64,000 nt of DNA from Variovorax paradoxus (GTDB lineage: Bacteria > Pseudomonadota > Gammaproteobacteria > Burkholderiales > Burkholderiaceae_C). The DNA lies in contig NZ_JAGGNV010000008.1 in assembly GCF_018614955.1 (NCBI RefSeq), positions 1-64,000 of the forward strand. Reading direction: 5' to 3'. Both the position numbers and the translations under genes were made by a program. Below, in pieces: positions 41,883 through 51,192 of this stretch. A model generated the notes under the pieces. That model was given only the letters and a program-made list of their open reading frames with translations, was not told the DNA's origin and made no database searches. Position 1 is the stretch's first letter. Each line of letters starts with the position of its first letter.

Positions 41883-42821
41883 TCACGCGCCGCCGCCGAA
41901 GCGGTGGTCGCTCTGGCGTCGGAATTCGGTCGGCGTCATGCCCTTGATTTCCAGGAAGCGGCGGTTGAAGTTGGCGACGTTGTTGAAGCCGACCTGGTAG
42001 CAGATGTCGGTCACGTAGTGGTCGGTCTGCATCAGCAGGTGGCAGGCGCTGTTGATGCGCACGCGGTTCACGAAATCGGTGAAGCTGTTGCCGGTCGAGC
42101 GCTTGAAGAAGCGGCTGAAGCGGCTTTCGCTCATGCCCAGCTCGGCGGCGATGTCGGCCATCACGATCGGCTCGGCCAGGTTGGCGGTGATGCGGTTGAC
42201 GATGACGTTGATCTGGTCGACCTCGGCATCGCCTTCCACGCCCTGCATCTGGACGTTGGAAAGCAGGCGGTAGTCGGTGCACTGCGCGAGGTCGGCCAGG
42301 TAGTTGCAGAAGAGGGCGAAGCGGCGCAGGCCGCGCGCCGCCTTGACCGCATCCCAGTGCGCCAGAGCGCATTCCGCGAAGTCGAAGAATTCGATGCCGT
42401 GGCGGGCGCGTTCGAGCAACTGAAGCACCTCGCGCAGCTCCGGAATCTCCGCGGCCGCGCGCTCGATCGGCTCGTGGCGGAACTGGATCACGCGGTCGCG
42501 CCCGGCCGCGCCGCCCGCCGGCACATCGAGCGAGATCCAGTTGTGCGGCAGCCGCGGCCCGCACAGCACCAGGTGGCCGGGCTCGAAGGGCCCGATCCAG
42601 TCGCCGATGAAGGCCTTGCCCGAGGTCTCGGTGATCAGGTGCAGCTCGTATTCTTCGTGGAAGTGCCAGCGCACCAGCGGGCTCGGAAAGCCGTGCGCCA
42701 GGCAACGCACCAGGCCAGTTTCTTCGGGCGCCTCGTAGCCGAGCGAGGGCGAACGCGTGATGTCGCGCTCGAGCTCGGGCTCCCGGTGGCGGGGGAGGTG
42801 GCGGTGGCGCACCGATGTCAT
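41883..42821 (-). CDS. AraC-family regulator (MtlR-like)
   Basis: 312 residues: an N-terminal cupin (VRWHFHEEYELHLITETSG; GPFEPGHLVLCGPRLPHNW) and a C-terminal double helix-turn-helix (MADIAAELGMSESRFSRFF; VTDICYQVGFNNVANFNRRF followed by GMTP). The cupin sequence and location resemble MtlR, the polyol-responsive activator of the P. fluorescens mtl operon. Unusually for a regulator, it is in the middle of the operon it probably controls, between the SDR dehydrogenase (13 bases) and xylulokinase (10 bases). Confidence 0.9.
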   Translation of the reverse strand: MTSVRHRHLPRHREPELERDITRSPSLGYEAPEETGLVRCLAHGFPSPLVRWHFHEEYELHLITETSGKAFIGDWIGPFEPGHLVLCGPRLPHNWISLDVPAGGAAGRDRVIQFRHEPIERAAAEIPELREVLQLLERARHGIEFFDFAECALAHWDAVKAARGLRRFALFCNYLADLAQCTDYRLLSNVQMQGVEGDAEVDQINVIVNRITANLAEPIVMADIAAELGMSESRFSRFFKRSTGNSFTDFVNRVRINSACHLLMQTDHYVTDICYQVGFNNVANFNRRFLEIKGMTPTEFRRQSDHRFGGGA

Positions 42822-42834
42822 GGCCGTGTCCTCG

Positions 42835-43623
42835 TCAGCTCATGACATTACCACCGTCGACATTGAGCGTCTGCGCGGTGATGTACCGCGCCTCGTCGCT
42901 GGCCAGGAATACGGCGGCGCCGGCAATGTCGTCCGGCGTGCCCATGCGGCCGAGTGGCACCTCGAGGCCGACCTGGCGCTTCTTCTCGCCGGGCTGGCGC
43001 CCCTCGTACTTCGCGAACAGCGCATCGACATGGCCCCACATCGGCGTGTCGACCACGCCGGGCGCGATGGCATTGACGCGGATGCCGTGCGGCGCCATCG
43101 CGAGCGCCGCGCTCTGCGTGTAGCTGATGACGGCGGCCTTGGTCGCGCAATAGTGCGAGACCAGCGCCTCGCCGCGGCGGCCGGCCTGCGAGGCCATGTT
43201 GATGACCGAGGCACCGGCCGTGCCGGCGTCGACCATGTGCTGCAGCACGCGCTGCATCACGAAGAACATGCCCTTCACGTTGACCGCGAACAGGTGGTCG
43301 AAGGAGGCCTCGTCGCTCTCCAGCAGCGGCGCCATGTCGAAGACGGCGGCGTTGTTGACGAGCGTGTGCACCGGTCCGTTGGCCGTCTGCGCCGCATCGA
43401 TGAGCTGCGCGACCGCGTTCGTGTCGGTCACGTCCGCCGGCAGGTAGACCACGCGCGTCGAATGAGTCCGCTGGAGCAGCGCCACGCCGTCGGAAGGCGC
43501 CGGCGAGCGGTCGACCAGGGTGCAGCGAGCGCCCTCGGCCAGGCAAGCCTCGGCGATCGCCAGGCCGATGCCGCCGCCGGCGCCGGTCACCAGCACGTGG
43601 GTTTGTACGAGACGGCCCGTCAT
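42835..43623 (-). CDS. SDR-family polyol (L-iditol/sorbitol-type) dehydrogenase
   Basis: 262-residue short-chain dehydrogenase: cofactor motif TGAGGGIGLAIAEACLAEG, NNAAV, and catalytic Ser...Tyr-x3-Lys in INMASQAGRRGEALVSHYCA followed by TKAAVISYTQS. The sequence and context resemble SmoS, the sorbitol dehydrogenase of Rhodobacter, giving fructose from sorbitol with NAD+. Coupled to the mannitol-type dehydrogenase by an ATGA overlap. A fructokinase, present in the Pseudomonas operon, is absent here, so fructose must be handled elsewhere. Confidence 0.88.
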   Translation of the reverse strand: MTGRLVQTHVLVTGAGGGIGLAIAEACLAEGARCTLVDRSPAPSDGVALLQRTHSTRVVYLPADVTDTNAVAQLIDAAQTANGPVHTLVNNAAVFDMAPLLESDEASFDHLFAVNVKGMFFVMQRVLQHMVDAGTAGASVINMASQAGRRGEALVSHYCATKAAVISYTQSAALAMAPHGIRVNAIAPGVVDTPMWGHVDALFAKYEGRQPGEKKRQVGLEVPLGRMGTPDDIAGAAVFLASDEARYITAQTLNVDGGNVMS

Positions 43624-45038
43624 GGCTTTGCTCCTTCGATGAGTGTTCGGACGCGCGCGCCGGCCTCGCGCACCGCCTGCGTGAGGCGGATGTCGCCCGC
43701 GATATCGCCCCAGAGGCCGGCATCGGCACAGAGCGCTGCAACCGGATCGACCGCGTCGCAGATCGCGTGCGCGGTGGCTTCGTCCATGCCCTGGTCCTGG
43801 TACGTGTAGGGGAGGTTGCCCTGATGCCAGCGCCGCAGGAAAGCCAGGAACAAGGCCGGCAGCATCGCCACGCTGGCGATGCGCTCGCCCTGCACCAGGC
43901 GCTCGCGCACGGTCGGCGCAATGAAGCCTGGGATCTTCGAGAAGCCGTCCATCGCCACGCGCTGATTGGTGTCGCGGATGGCGGGGTTGCCGAAGCGCTC
44001 GAGCACGAGGTCGCGATAAGCCGGCAGGTCGACCGGGCTCGGGCGTCCGGGTGCGTTGAGGCAGGGGATGACGTCGTCCGTCACGTAGTCGTAGGCCATC
44101 TGCCGGATCAGCGGGTCCTGCGTGCCTTCGTGGATGAACTCCAGCCCGATCAGCGTGCCGGCCCAGGCAATGCAGCTGTGGCTCGCATTGAGGATCCGGA
44201 TTTTGGCCTCTTCGTACGGCAGCACCGAATCGACCAGCTGCACGCCGACGCGCGCCCAGTCGGGCCGTCCGTTCGCGAAGTCGTCCTCGATCACCCACTG
44301 GATGAAGCTCTCGCCCATGACCGGCGCGGCGTCGTCCCAGCCGGTCGCGGCCCGCACGCGTTCGCGCAGTTCGGGCGGTGGCCGCGGCGTGATGCGGTCG
44401 ACCATCGCGTTGGGGCAGGTGGTGTGCTCGCGCACCCAGCCGAGCAGATCCTGTTCGCCGGCCTGCTCGATGAATTCCAGCAGCCCCTTGCGGAAGCGCT
44501 CGCCGTTGTGGCGCTGGTTGTCGCAGTTGAGCAGCGTCACCGGCCCCGCGTCCGCTGCGCGGCGCGCACGCAGGATCGCGCAGACCGCGCCGTAGATCGT
44601 GCTGCCGGCTTCGCCGCGCGTGGCGCGTGCGAGGTCTTCGGCGAGTTCGGCGGAAGTGAAATCGAGCCGGTCCTCAGGATCGAGGTAGTAGCCCGCTTCG
44701 GTGACGGTGAAGGAGATGATCTTGGTGCGCGCATCGGCGCCGCGCGCGATCACCGTGCCGAGCGCCGGCTCGTAGTCCAGCACCTCGCGGATCGACTCGA
44801 TGCGCCGGTAGCGGTACTCGCCCGCGGGCGACACCGTCTCCAGCGTGTAGCGCCCGTTTTGCGCGCGCAGGGCGGCGAGCACCTCAGCCATGTCGGGCCG
44901 CAGGTTGGCGCCGGCGATGGACCAGCGCGCGTCGCCGGCCTCGATGAGCTGCTGCAGGTAGACCGCCTGGTGCGCGCGATGGAAGGAACCGAGCCCGAGG
45001 TGAAGCACCACGAATTCGGATGGAGTGGAAGATGGCAT
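43620..45038 (-). CDS. mannitol dehydrogenase-family polyol dehydrogenase (MtlD-like)
   Basis: 472-residue long-chain zinc-independent polyol dehydrogenase. NAD site VVLHLGLGSFHRAHQAVYL; catalytic lysine region VLPYEEAKIRILNASHSCIAW, and PNAMVDRITPRP, are family signatures. Related enzymes oxidise D-mannitol, D-arabinitol or D-sorbitol to the 2-ketose. Given the xylulokinase in the operon, D-arabinitol to D-xylulose is likely among its reactions. Start ATG 45038, 13 bases after the ATPase stop; a GTG further up would overlap the ATPase gene. Confidence 0.9.
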   Translation of the reverse strand: MPSSTPSEFVVLHLGLGSFHRAHQAVYLQQLIEAGDARWSIAGANLRPDMAEVLAALRAQNGRYTLETVSPAGEYRYRRIESIREVLDYEPALGTVIARGADARTKIISFTVTEAGYYLDPEDRLDFTSAELAEDLARATRGEAGSTIYGAVCAILRARRAADAGPVTLLNCDNQRHNGERFRKGLLEFIEQAGEQDLLGWVREHTTCPNAMVDRITPRPPPELRERVRAATGWDDAAPVMGESFIQWVIEDDFANGRPDWARVGVQLVDSVLPYEEAKIRILNASHSCIAWAGTLIGLEFIHEGTQDPLIRQMAYDYVTDDVIPCLNAPGRPSPVDLPAYRDLVLERFGNPAIRDTNQRVAMDGFSKIPGFIAPTVRERLVQGERIASVAMLPALFLAFLRRWHQGNLPYTYQDQGMDEATAHAICDAVDPVAALCADAGLWGDIAGDIRLTQAVREAGARVRTLIEGAKP

Positions 45039-45051
45039 GGCGCGATGGAAC

Positions 45052-46086
<1,035 letters not shown>

Positions 46087-46102
46087 GGAATGTCTCCGTT
46101 CC

Positions 46103-46924
46103 TTACTTGACGGCGCCGAAGGTCATGCCCTGCACCAGTTGCTTTTGGCAGAACCAGCCGAAGACCACGATCGGCGCGATGGCCATCAGCGAAGCGGCCG
46201 AGAGCTTGGCCCAGAAGAGTCCTTCGGGGCTCGAATAGGAAGCGATGAGGACGGCGAGCGTGCCGGCCTTGGCGGAACTGAGGTTGAGCGCCCAGAAGGC
46301 TTCGTTCCAGCTCAGCACCAGGCACAGCAGTCCGGTGGAGGCGAGGCCGCCGACCGAGAGCGGCAGCACAACGTGGCGGAACTCGGTCCAGAGGTTGGCG
46401 CCGTCCATGCGTGCGGCTTCGAGGATCTCGTGCGGGATCTCCTTGTAGCTGCTGTAGAGCATCCAGACCATGATCGGCAGGTTGGACAGCGTGAAAACGA
46501 TCGTGAGCGCCGTCAGCGAATCCAGCAGGCCGGCGGTCTGCGCGATCACGTAGATCGGCACCAGCGCGCCCACGGCCGGCATCATCTTGGTCGACAGCAT
46601 CCACATCAGGATGTCGCGCGTGCGCTTGGTGCGGAAGAAGGCCATCGAGTAGGCGGCCGGCGCGGCGATCAGGAGGCCGATGATGGTGGAGCCAAGGCTG
46701 GTGATCAGCGAGTTGCGGGCGAACAGCACGTAGTCGCTGCGCCGCTGCACCTCCTCGAAATTGGCCAGCGTGGGCTCGAACACGAAAAGCGGCGGCACGG
46801 CGATGGCCTGCAGCTCGGTCTTGAATGCGGTCAGCACCAGCCAGCCCAGCGGGAAGAACAGCAGCAGCGTGACCACCCACGCACCGGCGGCGCGCAAGGA
46901 AGTGAACAGAAAAGTGGATTGCAT
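46103..46924 (-). CDS. polyol ABC transporter permease (MtlG-like)
   Basis: 273-residue inner-membrane permease of the carbohydrate (CUT1) family with six hydrophobic segments and the cytoplasmic EAA loop EILEAARMDGANLWTEFRHV followed by VLP, which contacts the ATPase. Pairs with the other permease gene, ten bases upstream. Imports mannitol, sorbitol or arabinitol judging by operon content. Confidence 0.92.
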   Translation of the reverse strand: MQSTFLFTSLRAAGAWVVTLLLFFPLGWLVLTAFKTELQAIAVPPLFVFEPTLANFEEVQRRSDYVLFARNSLITSLGSTIIGLLIAAPAAYSMAFFRTKRTRDILMWMLSTKMMPAVGALVPIYVIAQTAGLLDSLTALTIVFTLSNLPIMVWMLYSSYKEIPHEILEAARMDGANLWTEFRHVVLPLSVGGLASTGLLCLVLSWNEAFWALNLSSAKAGTLAVLIASYSSPEGLFWAKLSAASLMAIAPIVVFGWFCQKQLVQGMTFGAVK

Positions 46925-46934
46925 GCCGTGGCCC

Positions 46935-47792
46935 TCAATCGAGGCTCTTGCCGATGATGCGGATCAGGAAAGCCGCCACGATGTTGGCCAGCACCACCGC
47001 GAAGAGCGCACCCGCCGAAGCCACGCCGACGTCGAAGTTCATCAGCGACTGCTTGAAGATCAGGTAGGTGAGGTTGGTGCTCTCGTTGCCCGGGCCGCCG
47101 TTGGTCGTGATGGCGATCTCGGCGAAGACCGAGAGAAGGAAGATCATCTCGATCATGATCACCACCGCCATTGGCCGCGCCAGGTGGGGCAGGATGAGAT
47201 AGTAGAAGCGCTGGAACGCGCCGGCCCCGTCCATGCGGGCCGCTTCCATTTGCTCGCGGTCGAGCGACTGCAGCGAGGTGATGAAGATCAGGCAGGCGAA
47301 GGGCAGCCACTGCCAGGCCACCATGATGATCACCGACAGCAGCGGCACGTCGGTCATCCAGTCGATGGGCTCGGCGCCGAAGGCGCGCCACACGTCGGCC
47401 AGCACGCCGTAGATCGGATTCATCATCATGTGCTTCCACAGCAGCGCATTGACCGCGGGCATGACGAAGAAGGGCGAGATCAGCAGCACGCGCACGACGC
47501 CGCGCCCCGGGAAGGGTTCGTTCACCAGCATCGCCAGCAACACGCCGAAGACGACGGTGATCACGACCACGCTGCCGATCAGGTTCAGGGTGTTCGCAAC
47601 GGAGGCCCAGAAATCCGGGTCGGTGACAAAGTAGTGGAAGTTCTCCAGGCCCGCGAACGGATGGTCGCCGGGCTGCATCAGGTTGTAGGTGACGAACGAG
47701 AAATAGATCGTCATCGCCAGCGGCACGATCATCCAAAGAATGAGCGTGACCACGGCCGGCGCCATCAGCGCCCGGGGGAGGAGTCGGTTCAT
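46935..47792 (-). CDS. polyol ABC transporter permease (MtlF-like)
   Basis: 285-residue CUT1-family permease with six hydrophobic segments; EAA loop EQMEAARMDGAGAFQRFYYL then ILPHL. A large periplasmic loop after TM1 (SFVTYNLMQPGDHPFAGLENF) is typical of the MalF/MtlF partner. Starts 62 bases after the binding-protein gene; that gap holds a hairpin that may separate expression levels. Confidence 0.92.
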   Translation of the reverse strand: MNRLLPRALMAPAVVTLILWMIVPLAMTIYFSFVTYNLMQPGDHPFAGLENFHYFVTDPDFWASVANTLNLIGSVVVITVVFGVLLAMLVNEPFPGRGVVRVLLISPFFVMPAVNALLWKHMMMNPIYGVLADVWRAFGAEPIDWMTDVPLLSVIIMVAWQWLPFACLIFITSLQSLDREQMEAARMDGAGAFQRFYYLILPHLARPMAVVIMIEMIFLLSVFAEIAITTNGGPGNESTNLTYLIFKQSLMNFDVGVASAGALFAVVLANIVAAFLIRIIGKSLD

Positions 47793-47820
47793 GTCGGCGG
47801 TGCGGGCAGCGACAACGATG

Positions 47821-47847
47821 AAGACCGGACGCTGCGCGCCCGGCCTT
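47821..47847 (-). other. intercistronic hairpin after the binding-protein gene
   Basis: On the minus strand AAGGCCGG pairs with CCGGTCTT (one G-U) around an 11-base loop. Such hairpins between a binding-protein gene and permeases often protect the upstream mRNA and give high binding-protein levels (inference). Confidence 0.45.
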
Positions 47848-47854
47848 CAGGCGT

Positions 47855-49162
47855 TCACTTATAGTACCCGCCCTTTTTCATCTCGCGTTCGGCTGCGATC
47901 TGCGAGGTTTTGAGCGCCTGGTCGATCGTGACCTTGCCCGACAGCGCAGCGCTCATCTGCTGGCCCACCGCCACGCCGATGGCCTGGAACTCGGGGATGG
48001 CCGCGTACTGCACGCCGGCGTAGGGAGATTTCGGCAGCGTGCTGTCGGTCAGGTTGGCCGTGTCGATGGCTTTCTTCTCGGCTTCGGCGAACTTGGCGAC
48101 CTTCTGGAATTCGGGATTCGCATAGGTCGACTTGCGCGTGCCCGTCGGCACGGCAGCCCAGCCCTGTTCCTTGGCCACCAGCTTGACGTAGTCCTTGGAG
48201 GTCGCCCACTTGACGAAGATCTGCGCCGCTTCGGACTTGGTCGAACTCGCGGGAATCGCCAGGTTCCACGACCACAGCCAGTTGGCGCCCTTGGGCGTGA
48301 CGGCGACCGGCGCCTGCGCGAAGGCCACCTTGTCGGCCACTTTCGATTGCTTCGGGTCACTGATGAAGGACGCGGCGATGGTCGCGTCGACCCACATGCC
48401 GCACTTGCCTTCGTTGAAGAGCGCGAGGTTCTCGTTGAAGCTGTTGGCCGAGGCGCCGGGAGGGCCGTAGGCCTTCATCATGTCGACGTAGAAGGTGATG
48501 GCGTCCTTCCAGGGCTTGGTGTCGATCTGGGGCTTCCAGCTCATGTCGAACCACTGGCCACCGTGGGTGTTGACCAGCGTGGTGAGGAAGGCCATGTTGT
48601 CGCCCCAGCCCGGCTTGCCGCGCAGGCACATGCCGTAGACGCCGGCCTTCGGGTCGTGGATCTTGCCCGCCAGTTCCTTGACCTGTGTCCAGGTCGGCTG
48701 CTCTGGCATCTTGAATCCGACCTTGTCGGCCAGATCCTTGCGATACATGAGCATCGAGCTTTCGCCGTAGAAGGGCGCGGCGTAGAGCTTCCCCTGGTAG
48801 GACAGGCCGTCGCGGATGGCCGGCAGCAAGTCGTCGGCGTCGTAGGCCGCATCGGTCGTGATCGGCTGAAGCCAACCCTTCTTCGACCAGATCGGCGCTT
48901 CATAGAGGCCAATGGTCATGACGTCGAACTGGCCGCCCTTGGTCGCGATGTCGGTGGTCACGCGCTGGCGCAGCGTGCCTTCTTCGAGCGTGACCCACTT
49001 GAGCCTGATCTCGGGATACGCCTTCTCGAACACAGGCGTGAGCTTCTGCATCTCGATCATGTGGCCGTTGTTCACGGTGGCAATGACCAGTTCGGTCGCG
49101 GCGTGGGCGAGGCCGGCGCCCGCGAGCGCGAGCACCAGGCCCGCCTTCAGAAAACGCTTCAT
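47855..49162 (-). CDS. polyol ABC transporter substrate-binding protein (MtlE/SmoE-like)
   Basis: 435-residue exported extracellular solute-binding protein family 1 member. Signal peptide MKRFLKAGLVLALAGAGLA ends near HAATEL; mature part opens LVIATVNNGHMIEMQKLTPV. Tryptophan-rich binding segments (GANWLWSWNLAIP; GGQWFDMSW) are typical of sugar/polyol binders. Strong ribosome site AAGGAG before the ATG. First gene of an eight-gene operon reaching 40391: binder, two permeases, ATPase, dehydrogenase, SDR dehydrogenase, AraC regulator, xylulokinase. Confidence 0.94.
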   Translation of the reverse strand: MKRFLKAGLVLALAGAGLAHAATELVIATVNNGHMIEMQKLTPVFEKAYPEIRLKWVTLEEGTLRQRVTTDIATKGGQFDVMTIGLYEAPIWSKKGWLQPITTDAAYDADDLLPAIRDGLSYQGKLYAAPFYGESSMLMYRKDLADKVGFKMPEQPTWTQVKELAGKIHDPKAGVYGMCLRGKPGWGDNMAFLTTLVNTHGGQWFDMSWKPQIDTKPWKDAITFYVDMMKAYGPPGASANSFNENLALFNEGKCGMWVDATIAASFISDPKQSKVADKVAFAQAPVAVTPKGANWLWSWNLAIPASSTKSEAAQIFVKWATSKDYVKLVAKEQGWAAVPTGTRKSTYANPEFQKVAKFAEAEKKAIDTANLTDSTLPKSPYAGVQYAAIPEFQAIGVAVGQQMSAALSGKVTIDQALKTSQIAAEREMKKGGYYK

Positions 49163-49266
49163 GTATGTCTCCTTGTGGTCGGCGACGAGGCGATCGCCGT
49201 GCCCGGATTCTGGAGACTCTTGCTTGCGGAATTGGTACTCGCCAAGCCGATTTCGATACTTGGATG

Positions 49267-49282
49267 CACTGATTGATCAGTG
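49267..49282. promoter_or_regulatory. palindrome upstream of the polyol operon
   Basis: CACTGAT-TG-ATCAGTG, 7-bp arms, about 105 bases before the binding-protein ATG. A second inverted repeat TCCCTA/TAGGGA lies at 49286-49308. Either could be a regulator site for the operon; AraC-type regulators more often use direct repeats, so the binder is unknown. Confidence 0.4.
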
Positions 49283-49331
49283 ACTTCCCTAATTTCGGCA
49301 AATAGGGATGGGTACGGCGTTCAAGCGGGTG

Positions 49332-49568
49332 CTAAGGATCAACGATGCCCTCGGCCTGATCCTGCAGGGCGTTCTTCCCCTTGGCGGTGATGGCCAGCAC
49401 CTGCGCCGGCTTGTGGCTCTCGCCGCAGGGCAGCGTTTCGGCCGGCGGAATGAAGGCGCTGACCAGTTCTGCGGCGCGCAGCACGCGCAGCTTGTCGATT
49501 TCGGCCGGTGCGTAGACCGTGTAGGGCAGCTTCTGGTCTGCGATCTGCCGAAGAAGTTCCATCGGCAT
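49332..49568 (-). CDS. small protein of unknown function
   Basis: 78 residues (MPMELLRQIADQKLPYTVYA; IDKLRVLRAAELVSAFIPPA), no recognised domain, one Cys. A strong AAAGGAGATCCC ribosome site before ATG 49568 makes it likely to be real; the longer frame upstream is not. Predicted helical, possibly a small DNA- or protein-binding factor, but nothing specific can be said. Separate from the polyol operon, which lies downstream on the same strand. Confidence 0.65.
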   Translation of the reverse strand: MPMELLRQIADQKLPYTVYAPAEIDKLRVLRAAELVSAFIPPAETLPCGESHKPAQVLAITAKGKNALQDQAEGIVDP

Positions 49569-49632
49569 GGGATCTCCTTTCGGGTAACGGCGAGCCGCCA
49601 ATTTTGCGCAATCGGAGGAGCCGTGCAAGCTC

Positions 49633-49869
49633 TTATGACACCTCGATCGTCGTTCGACAGTCCACCCACTTCATGGCTTGCTGCTCCGCGTGCCGCAGCG
49701 CTTCCGCCTCGGTTCTACAGAGGTCGGTGTCGCCGAGCAGGACAACCGTTTTTTCGCTCGGCCATCCCAGCTGGCGGATGAGCACCGGTCGAAACTGCGC
49801 GGGCTTCTCCTTCTCCGCGGTACAGAGAAAGTGATAGCCCCGATAGACGAACACGACGCTCCTTGGCAT
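49633..49869 (-). CDS. small protein of unknown function
   Basis: 78 residues (RSVVFVYRGYHFLCTAEKEK; TVVLLGDTDLCRTEAEALRH), two cysteines, no signal peptide. Could form a small beta-alpha fold. GGAG precedes the ATG. It lies between two other small genes on the same strand near tRNA-Asn; spacing to them (64 and 31 bases) allows a common transcript. No family recognised. Confidence 0.6.
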   Translation of the reverse strand: MPRSVVFVYRGYHFLCTAEKEKPAQFRPVLIRQLGWPSEKTVVLLGDTDLCRTEAEALRHAEQQAMKWVDCRTTIEVS

Positions 49870-49900
49870 GGCGCGCTCCGCGCAGCAGATTTCCCACCTC

Positions 49901-50077
49901 TTACTTCCCGAGATAGTTGCGCACCGCCTGCGCCGAAGTGCCGGCAGCGGCGACGGCCGCCCGGAGCTGGGCCTCGGTGACTCCCAGTTCCTTGGTCCAG
50001 TACCGAAGCTCGTGGGTCTCGTTGACGTTCACGCGCGACCGGTCCTGCGGGCCGCGATTGCTCAAGTCATCTGCCAT
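49901..50077 (-). CDS. DUF3606 family small protein
   Basis: 58 residues starting MADDLSNRGPQDRSRVNV and continuing ETHELRYWTKELGVTEAQL, which matches the short DUF3606 family common in soil and plant-associated proteobacteria; its function is unknown, though the fold resembles small helical stress-related proteins. AGGAGACGCGCAA precedes the ATG. The C-terminus AVAAAGTSAQAVRNYLGK completes the three-helix pattern. Confidence 0.82.
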   Translation of the reverse strand: MADDLSNRGPQDRSRVNVNETHELRYWTKELGVTEAQLRAAVAAAGTSAQAVRNYLGK

Positions 50078-50341
50078 TTGCGCGTCTCCTGAATCTGTGT
50101 GTGGCCCCAGTGTCGCGCGGCGTGTGCCGGCGAGCGCCGGACGTGGCCGCGATCAAGTGCGGGAATCCGGCTGACATCCGGCGCGGCAGGAACAGTTCAA
50201 ACTCGCCCCTCTGGGCCGGCAGGACGGAATGCACATCGTGTGCCTTTATTTGGGGCAAAAGAAGGCGCTGAACACGGTAGTGAGACACCATCGTGACTGT
50301 CCGATCGCAACACGCAATCGCTACAAAGGATCTGTACCACC

Positions 50342-50695
50342 ATGGCTCTGCCGAACATCGCGCCAGTACGTAAAACTGCCTCATACAAGCCGATGGCTTT
50401 CCGGCCGGCGCACGCGCCGCGGCCGTTTCGGCGCGGCGACCTGGCGCTGGTGCTGGGCGGCGGCGATTCGTCGCTCGTTGGGCAGATGGTGGTGGTCTGC
50501 ATGTCCGACCGCGGCAACGATGGTCGCGACCCGGATATCGCTATCCGGTTCACCCGTGGCGGCAATGGCCACGTGCGCGCGAGCAGCCTGCAACTGATCG
50601 CTGCGGTGGATGCGCAAGAGTACGGCCCGGCTTGCGACGATCTTCTCAGCTTCATCGACGGCTGTGGCCCCGTGGGCCTGGCGGATTCGCAGTAA
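50342..50695 (+). CDS. small protein of unknown function
   Basis: 117 residues. A central part with beta character (FRRGDLALVLGGGDSSLVGQ, MVVVCMSDRG) and a C-terminal acidic part (AQEYGPACDDLLSFIDGCG). The region RRGDLALV...GQMVVV resembles a KOW/SH3-like barrel in pattern only. AAAGGAT lies before the ATG. Stands alone, divergent from the DUF3606 gene over 264 bases that show nothing else recognisable. Confidence 0.55.
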   Translation: MALPNIAPVRKTASYKPMAFRPAHAPRPFRRGDLALVLGGGDSSLVGQMVVVCMSDRGNDGRDPDIAIRFTRGGNGHVRASSLQLIAAVDAQEYGPACDDLLSFIDGCGPVGLADSQ

Positions 50696-50718
50696 CGGCC
50701 GCCACGGCGCTCGAAGCA

Positions 50719-50910
50719 TCAGTCGGGTCGACTCTCGGATCTCAAGTCTCGAACCGCGGCTGCTTCCAGGTGCTCGCGCGCCCAAGTCGCCATCGATTTG
50801 CGGGCGGCCGCGGCTGCCTCGGCGAACAGCGCCTTTTCACGAGCGCTCACTCGCACCTGAAGCATCGCGAAATTCCGCCGCTCGGATGAGGTGTTGGTGG
50901 TGTTCTTCAT
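50719..50910 (-). CDS. small ribbon-helix-helix-like protein
   Basis: 63 residues. A beta-strand-like RRNFAMLQVRVS followed by two helices (AREKALFAEAAAAARK; MATWAREHLEAAAV) is the pattern of ribbon-helix-helix DNA-binding proteins such as antitoxins. No toxin gene is adjacent on this strand. Start uncertain: ATG 50910 or 50922, neither with a good ribosome site. Convergent with the 117-residue gene. Confidence 0.55.
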   Translation of the reverse strand: MKNTTNTSSERRNFAMLQVRVSAREKALFAEAAAAARKSMATWAREHLEAAAVRDLRSESRPD

Positions 50911-50988
50911 TGGCGCCAGCATGATCCATGAGACGCCACGATCTGTAGGAAGCGACCGCTCGCAACGCGCGGCCATCTTCCATTGCGC

Positions 50989-51029
50989 AAAAGAAAAAGG
51001 CCCTGCTACCGGTTTGATAGCAGGGCCTT
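50989..51029 (-). terminator. intrinsic terminator after tRNA-Asn
   Basis: AAGGCCCTGCTA and TAGCAGGGCCTT form a perfect 12-bp stem with a 9-base loop. On the minus strand it is followed by TTTTTCTTTT. It ends the tRNA-Asn transcript. Confidence 0.92.
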
Positions 51030-51049
51030 CGTGCCTGTGCGGCTTGTAG

Positions 51050-51125
51050 TGGCTCCTCGACCTGGGCTCGAACCAGGGACCTACGGATTAACAGTCCGGC
51101 GCTCTACCGACTGAGCTATCGAGGA
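51050..51125 (-). tRNA. tRNA-Asn (GTT)
   Basis: 76 bases including an encoded CCA end. Acceptor arm TCCTCGA pairs with TCGAGGA; D-loop TAGCTCAGTCGGTAGAGC; anticodon GTT at 51090-51092 in the loop CTGTTAA; T-arm with GGTTCGAGCC. Discriminator base G. A TATAAT box lies 12 bases upstream and a strong terminator follows. Confidence 0.97.
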
Positions 51126-51136
51126 ACAAGCCTCAA

Positions 51137-51142
51137 ATTATA
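51137..51142 (-). promoter_or_regulatory. -10 element of the tRNA-Asn promoter
   Basis: TATAAT on the minus strand, 11 bases before the tRNA 5' end. It lies within an inverted repeat GCCTCAAA (51130-51137) and TTTGAGGC (51151-51158). Confidence 0.55.
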
Positions 51143-51192
51143 GCGTGGTTTTTGAGGCCTTCCGGCCCGGCTCGATCATGTGATTCGTGACT

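Noticed and set aside
50719..50910. Toxin-antitoxin pair
   Set aside because: Only a ribbon-helix-helix-like gene; the convergent neighbour does not look like a toxin.
51050..51125. tRNA-Asn as an integration (att) site
   Set aside because: No repeat of the tRNA 3' end, integrase or phage-like gene is seen in the window; thiamin genes lie on one side and ordinary small genes on the other.
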